Shown here piece by piece: positions 22,183 to 64,000 of a stretch of 64,000 nt of DNA. The translations under genes and the position numbers were made by a program. Each line of letters starts with the position of its first letter. The first letter of the stretch is position 1. The notes below the pieces were generated by a model. The model was given only the letters and a program-made list of their open reading frames with translations. It was not told where the DNA came from and made no database searches. The stretch is from Scatophagus argus (taxonomy: Eukaryota > Chordata > Actinopteri > Scatophagidae), in assembly GCF_020382885.2 (NCBI RefSeq), contig NC_058511.1, forward strand, positions 1,669,001-1,733,000, given 5' to 3'.

Positions 22183-22890
22183 TGCATGATGAGGACACAG
22201 AGGGGCTGACACACTGTCTGACGGACTACCTGAAGTCCTGCGCAGGCGTGGTCTCCCCTGTCAAGACTGTCCGCTGTTACCCTAATAACAAGCCATGGGT
22301 AACACGGGAAGTCAAAGCTGTCCTCAGCAAGAAGAAGGCTGCCTTCAGGAGCAGAGACAGGGAGGCCCCTCTTCTCTACACCCTGTACACCATGGACTTC
22401 TGTTACAACTTGGAGCTGTGTCACATACAGAAGGACGCCGACGATATAGCCATCGTTGGATGCATCAGGGATGACAGAGAGGAGGGACCTGGTGAGGGAC
22501 CTTTCTGCCTGGTGTTACACTAACCACCTACAGCTCAACACCTCTAAGACTAAGGAGCTGGGCATTGACTTTGGGAGGTCCAGACCAAGACCGCGACCAG
22601 TTCTGCTAGAGGGAGCTGAGGTGGATGCAGTGGAATCATACAAATACCTTGGGCTGTGGCTGGATAATAAACTGGACTGGACAACACACACCAGCCACCT
22701 GTATGGGAAGACACAAAGCAGGTTGTACTTCCTAAGGACACTGCGGTCTTTCAACATCTACAGCAAACTGCTGTGGATGTTCTACTGTGGTTGCCAGTGT
22801 CCTCTTTTACACTGTGGTGTGCTGGGGGGGGTAGCACATCCAAGGAGGACACATCCACATTGGATAAACTGATCAGGCGGGCATTACAAC
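22183..22890 (+). mobile_element. L2-type LINE fragment, right arm
   Basis: Same deleted relic as 14980-15631, in mirror orientation, with NNKPWVTREVKA, KDADDIAIVG, KTKELGIDFGRSR and YLGLWLDNKLDWT. It extends past the end of arm homology (22833) into sequence still readable as LINE (SKEDTSTLDKLIRRA in another frame), showing that the element once ran through this boundary. Confidence 0.85.
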
Positions 22891-22892
22891 AT

Positions 22893-22990
22893 TAGGTTAA
22901 TTGGCTGCTCTACATTGCCCCTGGGTGTGAGTGTGTGCATGTGTGGTTGTTTGTCTTTGGACTTTGGTCTGTCTGCATCTCTTCACAGAG
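22893..22990 (+). repeat. Teleost interspersed repeat fragment
   Basis: Contains ATTAGGTTAATTGGCTGCTC and TTGCCCCTGGGTGTGAGTGT, resembling an abundant fish repeat. It lies immediately outside the right palindrome arm. Confidence 0.6.
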
Positions 22991-23135
22991 GAACAGAGAG
23001 GAGGAGAGCCATTAAAACTCAAATGTTTCCATGTCCAATTTAACTCTATACATTAACTGAACCACTTGCAGCACTTCTTCTGTATCTTTGAAACAATTTA
23101 CTTATTTACTCCACTTTAAAAACAGGACAAGATGT

Positions 23136-23312
23136 TCATGATGCAGGGTAGATAGAGGATAACCGGGTGAAGGCACTGCAGACGGAGGAGAGTCGGGTAC
23201 AGATCGAGTAAGGATGTCTTCTTTCTCTTCCCAGGAGCATCTGAGGTGTCTGGCTGTAGACCTCTGTAGAGACATGAAGCTCCCTGGGACGCCTGGACAC
23301 AACAGAAGAAAT
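23136..23312 (-). pseudogene. Decayed antisense duplicate of cnksr3 coding exon 10
   Basis: On the minus strand the sequence reads ACCAGCTCCATTTCTTCTG, then TGTCCAG, then CAGGGAGCT and GATCTGTAC blocks. This parallels cnksr3 intron 9 plus exon 10 at about 43776-43934 (ACCAGCTCCATTTCTCTTG, TCTCCAG, CAGGGAGCT, GATCTGTAC). One minus-strand frame gives KKTSLLDLYP against GKTAILDLYV of cnksr3. Intron flank is included, so this is a DNA duplication and not a retrocopy. The frame is shifted after DLY and the donor region is lost, so it is non-functional as an exon. Confidence 0.65.
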
Positions 23313-23535
23313 GGAGCTGGTATAATTAGTGAAGGAAGTTTTAGCCTGTGACTTTGTGATTTGCACTTTGTTAATTCACTTTCTTTCAACACAAGTTGAC
23401 ATACATGATCTTATATATAATAATGTGGCAGAGCAGGTGGCAAGCTACACTTGAACATACATCAGCATGATCAGAACGACCTAAAAAAAAAACAAAAACA
23501 GAAACCATCTTTGGGAAAAATTTATTTAATGTGCA

Positions 23536-23630
23536 CTTTGAGTTTTATTTTGGCCCATGTCCCATCAGCTACCACGGCTTTATGACTTATACTGCAGGTC
23601 AGCCACCAGGGGGAGATCCAGATGCGATGG
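23536..23630 (+). repeat. Teleost repeat fragment carrying a CTCF-like motif
   Basis: TTTTGGCCCATGTCCCATC, ACTTATACTGCAGGTCAGCC and CCACCAGGGGGAG (23603-23615). The last fits the CTCF core consensus apart from one base. A related repeat lies inverted at about 55561-55615 and near 42980-43015. Confidence 0.45.
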
Positions 23631-23699
23631 CTTTACTTGTGGAGAGCCGATACGTTGTTATCGTAATTAGGCGTAATCAATATCGATTTTAAACCTTGT

Positions 23700-24021
23700 G
23701 AAGTTATAATGTCCCGTTGTCCCCACAGCACGTGAAGGCAGCATCAGCATACTCTTACGGGATTGGTGGACAAGGGAGAGAGTCGCGGCCTGGTAACCTG
23801 ACACCGGCCCCACGCGCTGCTCGGCTGGTGTGTTCTGCTCCGCCTGTTAACTTTCCCCACGAGCCTCCTCAGTCAGTCAGTGAGCGGCCGACCGTGGGGC
23901 CGGTAGTCCCTCCGTCTGCGTGCTGCATCGGGTCAGCTTCAGTATGAGCTGTTCATGGCGGTAAACGGTTTGATTTGGTAGTTGGAGACGCCAGAGATAA
24001 ATTAAAACCCTTTGGAGAGAC
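23700..24021 (+). promoter_or_regulatory. cnksr3 5' leader and promoter region
   Basis: GC-rich, CpG-containing sequence directly before the cnksr3 start. Two short overlapping upstream reading frames precede the start: ATG 23944 to TAA 23964 and ATG 23955 to TAG 23981. They could dampen translation if the transcription start is upstream of them; the start site itself is not determinable here. Confidence 0.5.
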
Positions 24022-45502
<21,481 letters not shown>

Positions 45503-47670
45503 CGGGGTCTCCAGGTTAGTTACGACTGAATTCTCCTCTGGCTCCTTCAGGAGGTGGAGTATTCTCAGCCTGAGCCTCAGGACGCGGCAGGAAAAAAGCT
45601 TTTCAGTATCTGTTCACAGAAAGAAACAAACCGCTTCACCACAGAGCAACAGGGTTCTGCCGAGTCTCCGTTTTGTCTTCAGGATTTCAGTTACCGCCAT
45701 GAACCCCCGTCGGCCCGCCCGTCTCGGTGAGGCTCAGATGCACTCCAGGACCCCGTGCAACATGAGACATCCAACCACAGAAACTTTTTGCACAGTTTCA
45801 TAGCCGCGCAGCTCAGTGGATGGAGATGTTGGTCTGAAGGTCGGTTAGCCGCTTTGGTCCAGGCCGAAATATCTGAAAACTGTTGGATTTTAATAAGATG
45901 AGAAATTTGTGCAAACATTCGTGGTCTCCAGAGGATGAATACTACTGATCGCACCACCACGAGTTTGACATTTGTGTTTTTAATGGAATATCTGGAGTTG
46001 ACGTTCATGACATGACGCACGGTTAAGTGGATCCAGATTTATTCTGCAGTTTGATCACCACGGCTCTGCAATACGCCAAAACTTCTGTCAAGACAAACAC
46101 GTGTGAAACATACCTCTCTTTTAGCCTTAAAGACATTTAAGAAGAAATGAATTTAATTGCTGAAACCTCAACTTCTCGTGTTGAATTTATTTAGAAAGTT
46201 TGGGCCTTTTTTGGAATATTGCTGATGAGAAGGATGTGGGAAACTAAGCAGGAACTACATATTTCAGACTGATATCAAAGTAGTCTCCAAATACTTAAAC
46301 CAGGTCTGAATTTGAAACCGTTTCGAATATGAAAAATGAGATTCGGTTAACAAACTCAGTGACAAGTTTGAATGCTGAAAATAACCTTTCAGTGGCTGAC
46401 AAAGTTTGGACCTGTTCAGGTTCCATACAGGAAGTTCAGCTTGTGCAGGGAAACTTCATGGCCTTTTACCCAAAATGCTTAAAAATGTCTTTTATTTTTG
46501 GCCTAAAACTGCTGAAAATGAAGCTGTTTTTTACCAGCGGATTCTGGTTTCATGACAGGAATCAAGAAGCAGAATAAGAATCAATAAAACCAAAAATGAA
46601 TTTCAAAGTTCAGATTCAAAGAGCTAAGAATGAAACCTCAGTGTGTCTCTAGTTTAAAAATGGTCAGACATTTCTAAAGATCACAGCTGTTGCATCTGGT
46701 CCTCTCCTCTCAGTCTCAGGAGCTTCCTGTGTCTTAGGTTTGTACATATGTTTTAAAGTTTTTATTTTAGAGTATAGTGAAAAGTAAACACAAGAGGTTA
46801 GCACTGTTATTAAGCATTTCTGAAGCTTCACTAAAGTCTTGTTACAGCAGCTGTAACAATTTCAACTTGTTTTCTAGAGCAGTTACAAAAAGCTGTAACA
46901 GTCAGAGGCAGTATGGCAAATTACAGTAAAATGTTAATGAAACAAAGCTTATGAACAGGGTAACGCTTCGCTAACGCTTTGTGCCTTGACGCAGGGCTGC
47001 TGGAAGTTGCATAACATTTTGGGTAAAACCAGCTAATCTTAAATATTTCAGGTGTGGCTTACCGTACTTTAAAAAGGATTTACTGGTTCTTCTAAAGGTC
47101 CTTTGAAGATCCACTGTGTATTTGAGGGTTCTTCATGTGCCATCATGAAAAGCGTTCCGAAGGAGTTCCTCAGGGAAGCGTCTCGGATCCCCTGATGTTT
47201 ACAGTCTGAGAAGCTCCTTGTGTTTCCTCAGATCTTTTTCTTGTGTTTCAGAGTTTATGGTTCCGTTGCCATTAGGTGCCTTTACACTCACAAAATATGC
47301 AACGTTATGATAGAGCTATGAGTGTAACTGAAGCTGTAAATATCAAAGAGGCGACCTTCTGTCTTCTGGACAGAACAAAGAGTTTTCCAACAGTTTAAAG
47401 ATTTTAGATTTTTGTTTTCTGAACATAACATGAAGAAAATAATATAAAATTCTTCATTTTACAGATTGAAGGTTGAATTCATAATGAAACATGCTTGATT
47501 TGTTACACACTCGTTGTGGTGTGACCAGCAACATGCAGAGGCAAGTCTTAGCTAATGTATACGTATCATATTATTAACCTATTCTGTCCTGTTGAGTATT
47601 ATGTGAGAGTCATTTAACTGGTTTTATTCTTCATGTGTAAATCTAAATAAAGTGCAATTTATTTTAAAAG
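45503..47670 (+). other. cnksr3 3' untranslated region
   Basis: No gene-like frame follows the stop codon. The first well-placed polyadenylation signal is AATAAA at 47646-47651, so the UTR is probably about 2.15 kb. It includes a teleost repeat at about 45810-45960 and a possible small spliced segment (acceptor ending TTGTCTTCAG at 45673-45682, donor GTGAGG at 45727). Confidence 0.6.
45810..45960 (+). repeat. Teleost interspersed repeat fragment, copy 2
   Basis: GCTTTGGTCCAGGCCGAAAT, then ACATTCGTGGTCTCCAGAGG, then GATGAATACTACTGA. Related to copies at 1455 and 52515; lies in the cnksr3 3' UTR. Confidence 0.55.
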
Positions 47671-54623
<6,953 letters not shown>

Positions 54624-55028
54624 GGCCCAGGAGGATCACCTCACCACCCCCTCCCCACTGTGGATTAGCCAGAGGCACAGACAGCAGGTGACTGGACCTC
54701 ACTGGGTGAACTGGGACTTTGTTCAGCTCAACTTCAGCTAATTAATCCTTCTACTCCACTACATTTGGAAGCTTTAGTTACTTCACAGATTTACATTATC
54801 AATACAAATAAATGTGTTATTGTAAATGAAGCTACACAGCTGGGCTTAAAGTTGTTAAAATTCAGACTTCAACATGAAAGCCAGGAGCACATTGATGCAT
54901 TACTGGTCACATAATGACTCTACAATGAGCCAAAGCTTTTACACGCAGAAGGCTTGGACTTCTGTATTGTAATACTGCGACTTTTTAAAGATGAGAATAC
55001 TTCTTCCCCTGCTGTCTGATGGTTCGGA

Positions 55029-55034
55029 AATAAA
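55029..55034 (+). terminator. ipcef1 polyadenylation signal
   Basis: AATAAA followed 15-20 bp later by a genomic A-run (about 55050-55068), about 400 bp after the ipcef1 stop codon. Confidence 0.75.
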
Positions 55035-55095
55035 ATTTTCTGTATGGCAAAGAAAAAAAAAAAAAAAGACACCAACAATAATGACAGTAAACAAA

Positions 55096-55101
55096 TTTAT
55101 T
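55096..55101 (-). terminator. rps7 polyadenylation signal
   Basis: AATAAA on the minus strand, 14 bp after the rps7 stop codon, typical of the very short 3' UTRs of ribosomal protein genes. Cleavage is expected near 55078. Confidence 0.9.
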
Positions 55102-55114
55102 TTGTCATCTGCAT

Positions 55115-59422
<4,308 letters not shown>

Positions 59423-60145
59423 GGCCTTTGTCTCTGCAAAGAGAAATAAAGACATGCGGGTCACATACACAGAGACCTGACTGCCACAGATCCTGGAGGG
59501 GCTCCGTGCACACCAGCATGTTGGAGTAACGCGCTAAGTTCGGCTGAAGGCAAACCAGCTCAATGCTAACCTGGAGCAGCGGCTAAATTAACCTGACGAG
59601 GACAGGTTTCAAAAGGAAACAGTGTTGGACAAAGTGATAATCTCTACGGGAAAACCTGTGAAGTTACACCAGAAAGAATCTGGCCTCTAACCTACGTTAA
59701 GAACTGCAGGTTAGCTACATCAGGTTACCGTTAGAATTAGCATTAGCTAGCTAATGTGATTTAGCCGGCTGTCATTTGTCACTGCTTCAATTTCGAAGGG
59801 AACTTTAATGCGGCAAATGACAGCAAGTATTTTTATTTCACATAGAACGACTCACACTCAGAGCTTAACGTGTTCAGTTTGCTACACTCTCCGGTCGGTG
59901 CTGTAGCTGCTATGTGAACACATGCACGGCCTGCTAACTGCTCCCTGTTACAAGAACCCATTCACCTGAGCTACTCTACTATGCCTTATTTTGTGAACTA
60001 AAACGGCCATCCGCCGCCGCAAATCGCATAATCTAAGGCATCAGAGGCTTACAGTGATTTACGGTGGGCAAACACAAAAATCAAACAACGTTAAAGTACA
60101 TTTTGAAACAGAAAAGCCAGTCCACAGAAAAATGGCACAACTAAC

Positions 60146-60606
60146 CTCTGTCAACGACGGCCAAGGAAGAGGCCGGAACATCGCGAGAGTTGTATTAATC
60201 CAATGCGGGAGTCCCATGTTGCTATCGCGAGGGGTACAGAGGCCACGCTAGGAGTGATAAGAACATCGCGAGATTTTTGTCAGAACATGGATGGAAGTAG
60301 GATACAGTGCTTGTCAACATTACTCTTGGATTTCTTTGTCGTTCCTTTGTGTGCAGAGTTGTATAGGTGTTCAACAAACGCTTAACCCCGATTATACAAC
60401 TACAAGAGAGGTTGATACAATTATTTGGAATATTTTTTGGCGTTTGTGTTTGTTTTTTCAGCGCATACAAATCAACTAATTAGCTAAAAGCACTGCTAGC
60501 TCATTGCGTATGGCGTATTTTGGCCCACACCTTAGTAAAATACAGATTTCATGATATTTCACTGTGGCTAAGGTCATGCCACGATGTAAGCCACTGCGAT
60601 GTCACC
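60146..60606. promoter_or_regulatory. Bidirectional rps7 / rnaseh1 promoter
   Basis: The rps7 start (5'TOP, about 60172, minus) and the rnaseh1 start codon (60607, plus) are about 430 bp apart. Three TCGCGAG motifs at 60181, 60225 and 60266 match the TCTCGCGAGA core element typical of TATA-less divergent housekeeping promoters. The rps7 first-exon donor is GTTAGT (complement of 60140-60145). The rnaseh1 transcription start is not determinable. Confidence 0.75.
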
Positions 60607-62886
60607 ATGGTGATGATTAGACTAACTGGTCTTTTCAGAACAGCCCGCAGGTGCGTTTGCAGTGCCGCTGACGACATGGCGAAGGGCAAGTTTTTCTACG
60701 CTGTAAAGAAGGGATTCAAACCAGGAGTGTACAGTTCATGGTGAGACTGTTTTACTGTGTGACAGTCCCTGACTGTTTAATGTCAGCACAATGATTCCTC
60801 TAAGTGTGCTTCAGTGAGAGGAGGTAACGTTTGCATGCCAAATGTCTTTCCTGCACCTTATTTTGAATGATATGTTTTGGAGAATTTATGTCTGCTGTCT
60901 GTAAAAGTTCATGTTTCCTGAGCACACCGTGGATTGTCTGTTTTTCACTGTAATTTAGGAATGATTGTAAGATCCAGGTGGACAAGTTTCCATCAGCTTC
61001 CTTCAAGAAGTTTGTGTCAGAGAGAGATGCCTGGGCGTTCGTCAGGGGAGAAAAGCTTTCTGCCCTTCCAGAGGTGAAACAAGGTACGCCTGTGCAGACC
61101 AACCTAAAGGTTTCCTCATGTACAAACCCGAGCAACAGTGACTTCTCCACAGGGTTGTAAAATGATCAGCTCTTGAGCAAGGGCTGATCTGAGAACAGCC
61201 TGTCATTACAACACTGAAGCTGTGATCCCAGCACTAACAGTCAGCAGTCTTCTGTTTAGCTGTGTTGTCTGTAGGGAAGACATGGAGTCATTTCCTGCAT
61301 GCCCTGAACCAGGACTGTGTAACCCAGCCCTGCATGGATGTCTGTTTTCATGTACTTATGTTCATTTATGCCTACTTGACATCACTTTTTTCCCTCAGCT
61401 CATAAGTTGATAAGATTTCCTACCGTGTGGTGACTTTTTATTCTCAACATTGTTCCTATAACAATTTTTATGAGTGAGTCTGTGAGATGGCAGATCTGCA
61501 GGACCATCACCTTGATGTGTGGTCTACAGTTTTGGGTCAGGGCTAAATAACCTCATACAATCATAGAAATAAGACGAGCAGAAAATCTGAGATGGCGTTT
61601 AGTCTGCTATTTCTTAAAGTTGCAAAAATCAGCATTTTTTGATTTTGGTTTTTAGTTGCTCAGACTGTGGATTCGGCCGTCGATCTGCTTCCCAAAAGAG
61701 GCCCAGAGCCTCTGGAATACATTCCTATTGGTAAGAAGAGATGTCATGCAGACGAGGAGACGCCGTCGCACCCCAAGAGAGTCAAACAGTCAGAAAGTTC
61801 GTCATCAGAAAGCGCAGACGGATTCACATACATGGGTAAGATGGTGTGTGGAAAGTGCTGCTAGTTAACACATACCATAATGTTCAGATGTTCAAATCTG
61901 GAAAATAGTAACCCTGAATAAAACCTTAACTTCAGTGTCACTCCAAAGCGGTTCTGCTTCTGTTCAGGTGACGCTGTGGTTGTTTACACCGACGGTTGCT
62001 GCTCGGCCAATGGACGGGTTGGCGCCCGAGCTGGCATCGGCGTGTACTGGGGTCACAACCACCCACTGTGAGTAAACAAACGCTGATGTTGTAGACGGAC
62101 ACCAGAATTTGAGCTTAATTGAAATAGTTTTAGCTTTTGTCACATTTACTGCTGATTTCCTACAGAAATGTCTCAGAGCCGTTGAAGGGAAGACAAACTA
62201 ACCAGCGTGCAGAAATTCGGGTACCCCTCATCATAAGTCTTAAAAGCCAGATTTTAAAATGACGCATTGAATATTTTTACAGCATGTTATTGTGCATGAA
62301 ACAGGCGGCCTGCAAGGCGCTGGAACAAGCCAAAGAGAAGAACATAAAGAAGTTGGTTCTCTACACGGACAGCATGTTTACGATAAACGGTGAGATGCAG
62401 AAAAGATCCAAAAAAGGCTTTCTGAATACGAAACCTGATAGTTCTGATCAAAGATGTGACAGGTCCAGTGTTTTGAACCGCTTTAGGTGTGACCAGATGG
62501 GTGAAGAACTGGAAGCTGAATAACTGGAGGCTGAAATCTGGAGGTCCGGTCATCAACAAAGAAGACTTCATGAAGCTGGACAGACTGAATGCAGAGCTGG
62601 AGGTGGTGTGGGTAAATATCAGCCTGCATTGTGTTACTGAATCTTCCCAAAGATGAAGCAACAGAGGGGGTGACAATAGAAAACATAAACCGGAATTTAA
62701 CACACCAAATAACTTTGTCTGAAGGATTAAATGTTTGTCTCCCTCTCTGTCTTCCCCTTCGTCCTCCAGATGCATATTCCAGGTCACGTCGGCTATAGAG
62801 GCAACGAGGAGGCTGACAGACTGTCGAGAGAAGGAGCAGCCAAGCCTTTGGAGCAGCAGCATGAAGAAAGCGAAGACTCTGATTAA
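60607..62886 (+). CDS. rnaseh1: Ribonuclease H1 with dual start codons
   Basis: Degrades RNA in RNA-DNA hybrids in nucleus and mitochondria. Eight exons: 60607-60740, 60959-61083, 61656-61835, 61968-62067, 62166-62220, 62305-62389, 62487-62611, 62770-62886. Starting at 60607 (ACCATGG context) gives 306 aa whose first 23 residues ([20 protein letters not shown]) are Arg-rich and unacidic until ADD, like a mitochondrial presequence. Starting at M24 (60676, [13 protein letters not shown]) gives a 283-aa nuclear form (human total 286). The hybrid-binding domain [19 protein letters not shown] with [16 protein letters not shown] is followed by a Ser/Lys linker and the catalytic domain. The four acidic catalytic residues are present in [26 protein letters not shown] and NEEADRLS, with the loop His in PGHVG. 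Exon 5-6 joining through a GTACCC donor gives AEIR-AACK. The polyadenylation signal is at 63041-63046. Confidence 0.96.
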
Positions 62887-63040
62887 ATAGATCTGCTGCA
62901 TGACTGTTCGTGTGTAGTCTGGTTCCATGGCAGCCTGACGACTGCTTTGATACAGAGGTTTGTTTGTTGCAGAACTGAAGGGAGAGCCTGTGTCTTTAAG
63001 TTTAACTGTAAGATTTTAGTTTTTGTTTTGCTCTGCTCTA

Positions 63041-63046
63041 AATAAA
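63041..63046 (+). terminator. rnaseh1 polyadenylation signal
   Basis: AATAAA 155 bp after the rnaseh1 stop, followed by a GT-rich stretch. Confidence 0.85.
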
Positions 63047-63059
63047 GTTGTAAGTTTAG

Positions 63060-64000
63060 GCGTCAGCAAGCCTGTTTGGTCTAGTTGTCATACAACCGAT
63101 CTTCCAGCAGGGGGAGCTCCAAGTCGTCGTTAGAGCCCAGCCAAAGGTACAACACACACACACACACACAAAGACGTGGGGATTATTTAAGGCTCTGTTT
63201 GAATACTGACTGACACATTGGGTGCATGTTGTTTCATACACATCATTACTTTGGGAATAAGTTTGTTACAGTGAAGGTGTATCAGATTGAGGTCTAAAAT
63301 CCAGATTTCTATTGAAATTGAAACTGGAAGATGTCTGCTCCCAGTTTGACAAGCAAACCAGTCAACATTATTACGTTAAACAGCCGAGTGCTTGTACAGG
63401 TATTCATTTATTCATTTATTTTCCCAGCGTATGATACAATAACTGAATGGAAACAGCAGAATAAGAAAAAGCAGTTGTGTGTACATCCAATCACACATTC
63501 AGCTCAGATGTGCAGAGGAGAAAGCACAGAGTATCTGCGCACTGGTTTATATCTTTAAAACTTAAATAAACTCAATAAGTGTAGACCCGTCAACCAATCA
63601 AGCAAAACAAAAAAAACCACAGATGAAGTACTGACCAAATAACCACGGACAGAGAGTTGGATCTGAAAGACTGCAGCAGCTTGGAGAAGTTGAAGTTGAA
63701 GTAGTTGTAGGTCAGGGGACATAAAGAGGTTGCTTAAATCAATTTTTATTTATATTAATATATTTCGTACACCACATCACCAGCCCTGACACATCACCTC
63801 ATGAAGTTGTTGTGGCTAACTTGTTAGCAGACAACATGAACACAATGAGTTTTACTTCTGTCGGTCTTTTTCCCTCCAAACTTAAACTAATGGATCCAAC
63901 AATGGCTCTGTCTTTCCAAATATATGTTGTTGTTTTTTCAAGATGGCAGAACTTGACTTCACTTTTCAGTGGGGTTTTATGAAGTACTGTGCGTGTGACT
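63060..64000. other. Intergenic DNA downstream of rnaseh1
   Basis: Contains a CTCF-like CCAGCAGGGGGAGC (63104-63117), a (CA)n run (about 63152-63170) and AT-rich sequence. No gene recognised up to the window end. Confidence 0.6.

Larger units (their letters stand above)
19200..22833 (+). repeat. Right arm of large inverted repeat (about 3.63 kb)
   Basis: Mirror image of 14980-18837, from TTCAGTTCCGAG to a G-run at 22822-22831. Coding differences between arms are about ten amino acids in 650 shared positions, so the arms are very recent or kept alike by gene conversion. Confidence 0.95.

Noticed and set aside
62287..62928. 213-codon minus-strand frame over rnaseh1
   Set aside because: Shadow of rnaseh1 exons 6-8 and their introns; no family motif.

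Overview
The window is vertebrate nuclear DNA from a ray-finned fish, probably a percomorph teleost (inference). Protein genes have GT-AG introns and match vertebrate orthologues exon by exon. U17 snoRNAs sit in introns of rps7, as known for Fugu. Repeats that look like common teleost families and CA/GT microsatellites are scattered throughout. The species cannot be read from the sequence.

Layout: (1) 1-11762, minus strand: the 5' coding end of prkd3 (protein kinase D3); the rest lies off the left edge. (2) 11763-14830: prkd3 upstream and intergenic DNA. (3) 14831-22890: a large inverted repeat. Two arms of about 3.86 and 3.63 kb, nearly identical, flank a 362-bp spacer. Each arm holds one intronless gene for a long, apparently helical protein I do not recognise (727 and 656 aa), read outward from the spacer, plus a 98-bp MITE-like palindrome, a teleost repeat and an L2-type LINE fragment. 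This is the most unusual part of the window. (4) 22890-24021: cnksr3 upstream region, with a decayed antisense copy of a cnksr3 exon. (5) 24022-45502: cnksr3 (SAM-CRIC-PDZ scaffold, 13 coding exons, 543 aa). (6) 49708-54623: ipcef1 (PH domain plus cytohesin-binding tail, 8 coding exons, 349 aa). Together cnksr3 and ipcef1 have the architecture of one full-length CNK protein split in two. (7) 55096-60172, minus strand: rps7 (194 aa) with four U17/SNORA73 H/ACA snoRNA copies in four consecutive introns. (8) 60607-63046, plus strand: rnaseh1 (8 coding exons), head to head with rps7 across a promoter with three TCGCGAG motifs and with two in-frame starts (mitochondrial and nuclear). The rps7-rnaseh1 adjacency also exists in human (2p25), as does cnksr3-ipcef1 (6q25).

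Functionally, rps7 and its U17 passengers both serve small-subunit ribosome production. cnksr3 and ipcef1 belong to Ras/Arf6 scaffold signalling, and prkd3 is a diacylglycerol-responsive kinase. The palindromic gene pair has no evident link to its neighbours. All gene models were assembled by eye from splice signals, reading phase and remembered family sequences; no alignment or database search was run.
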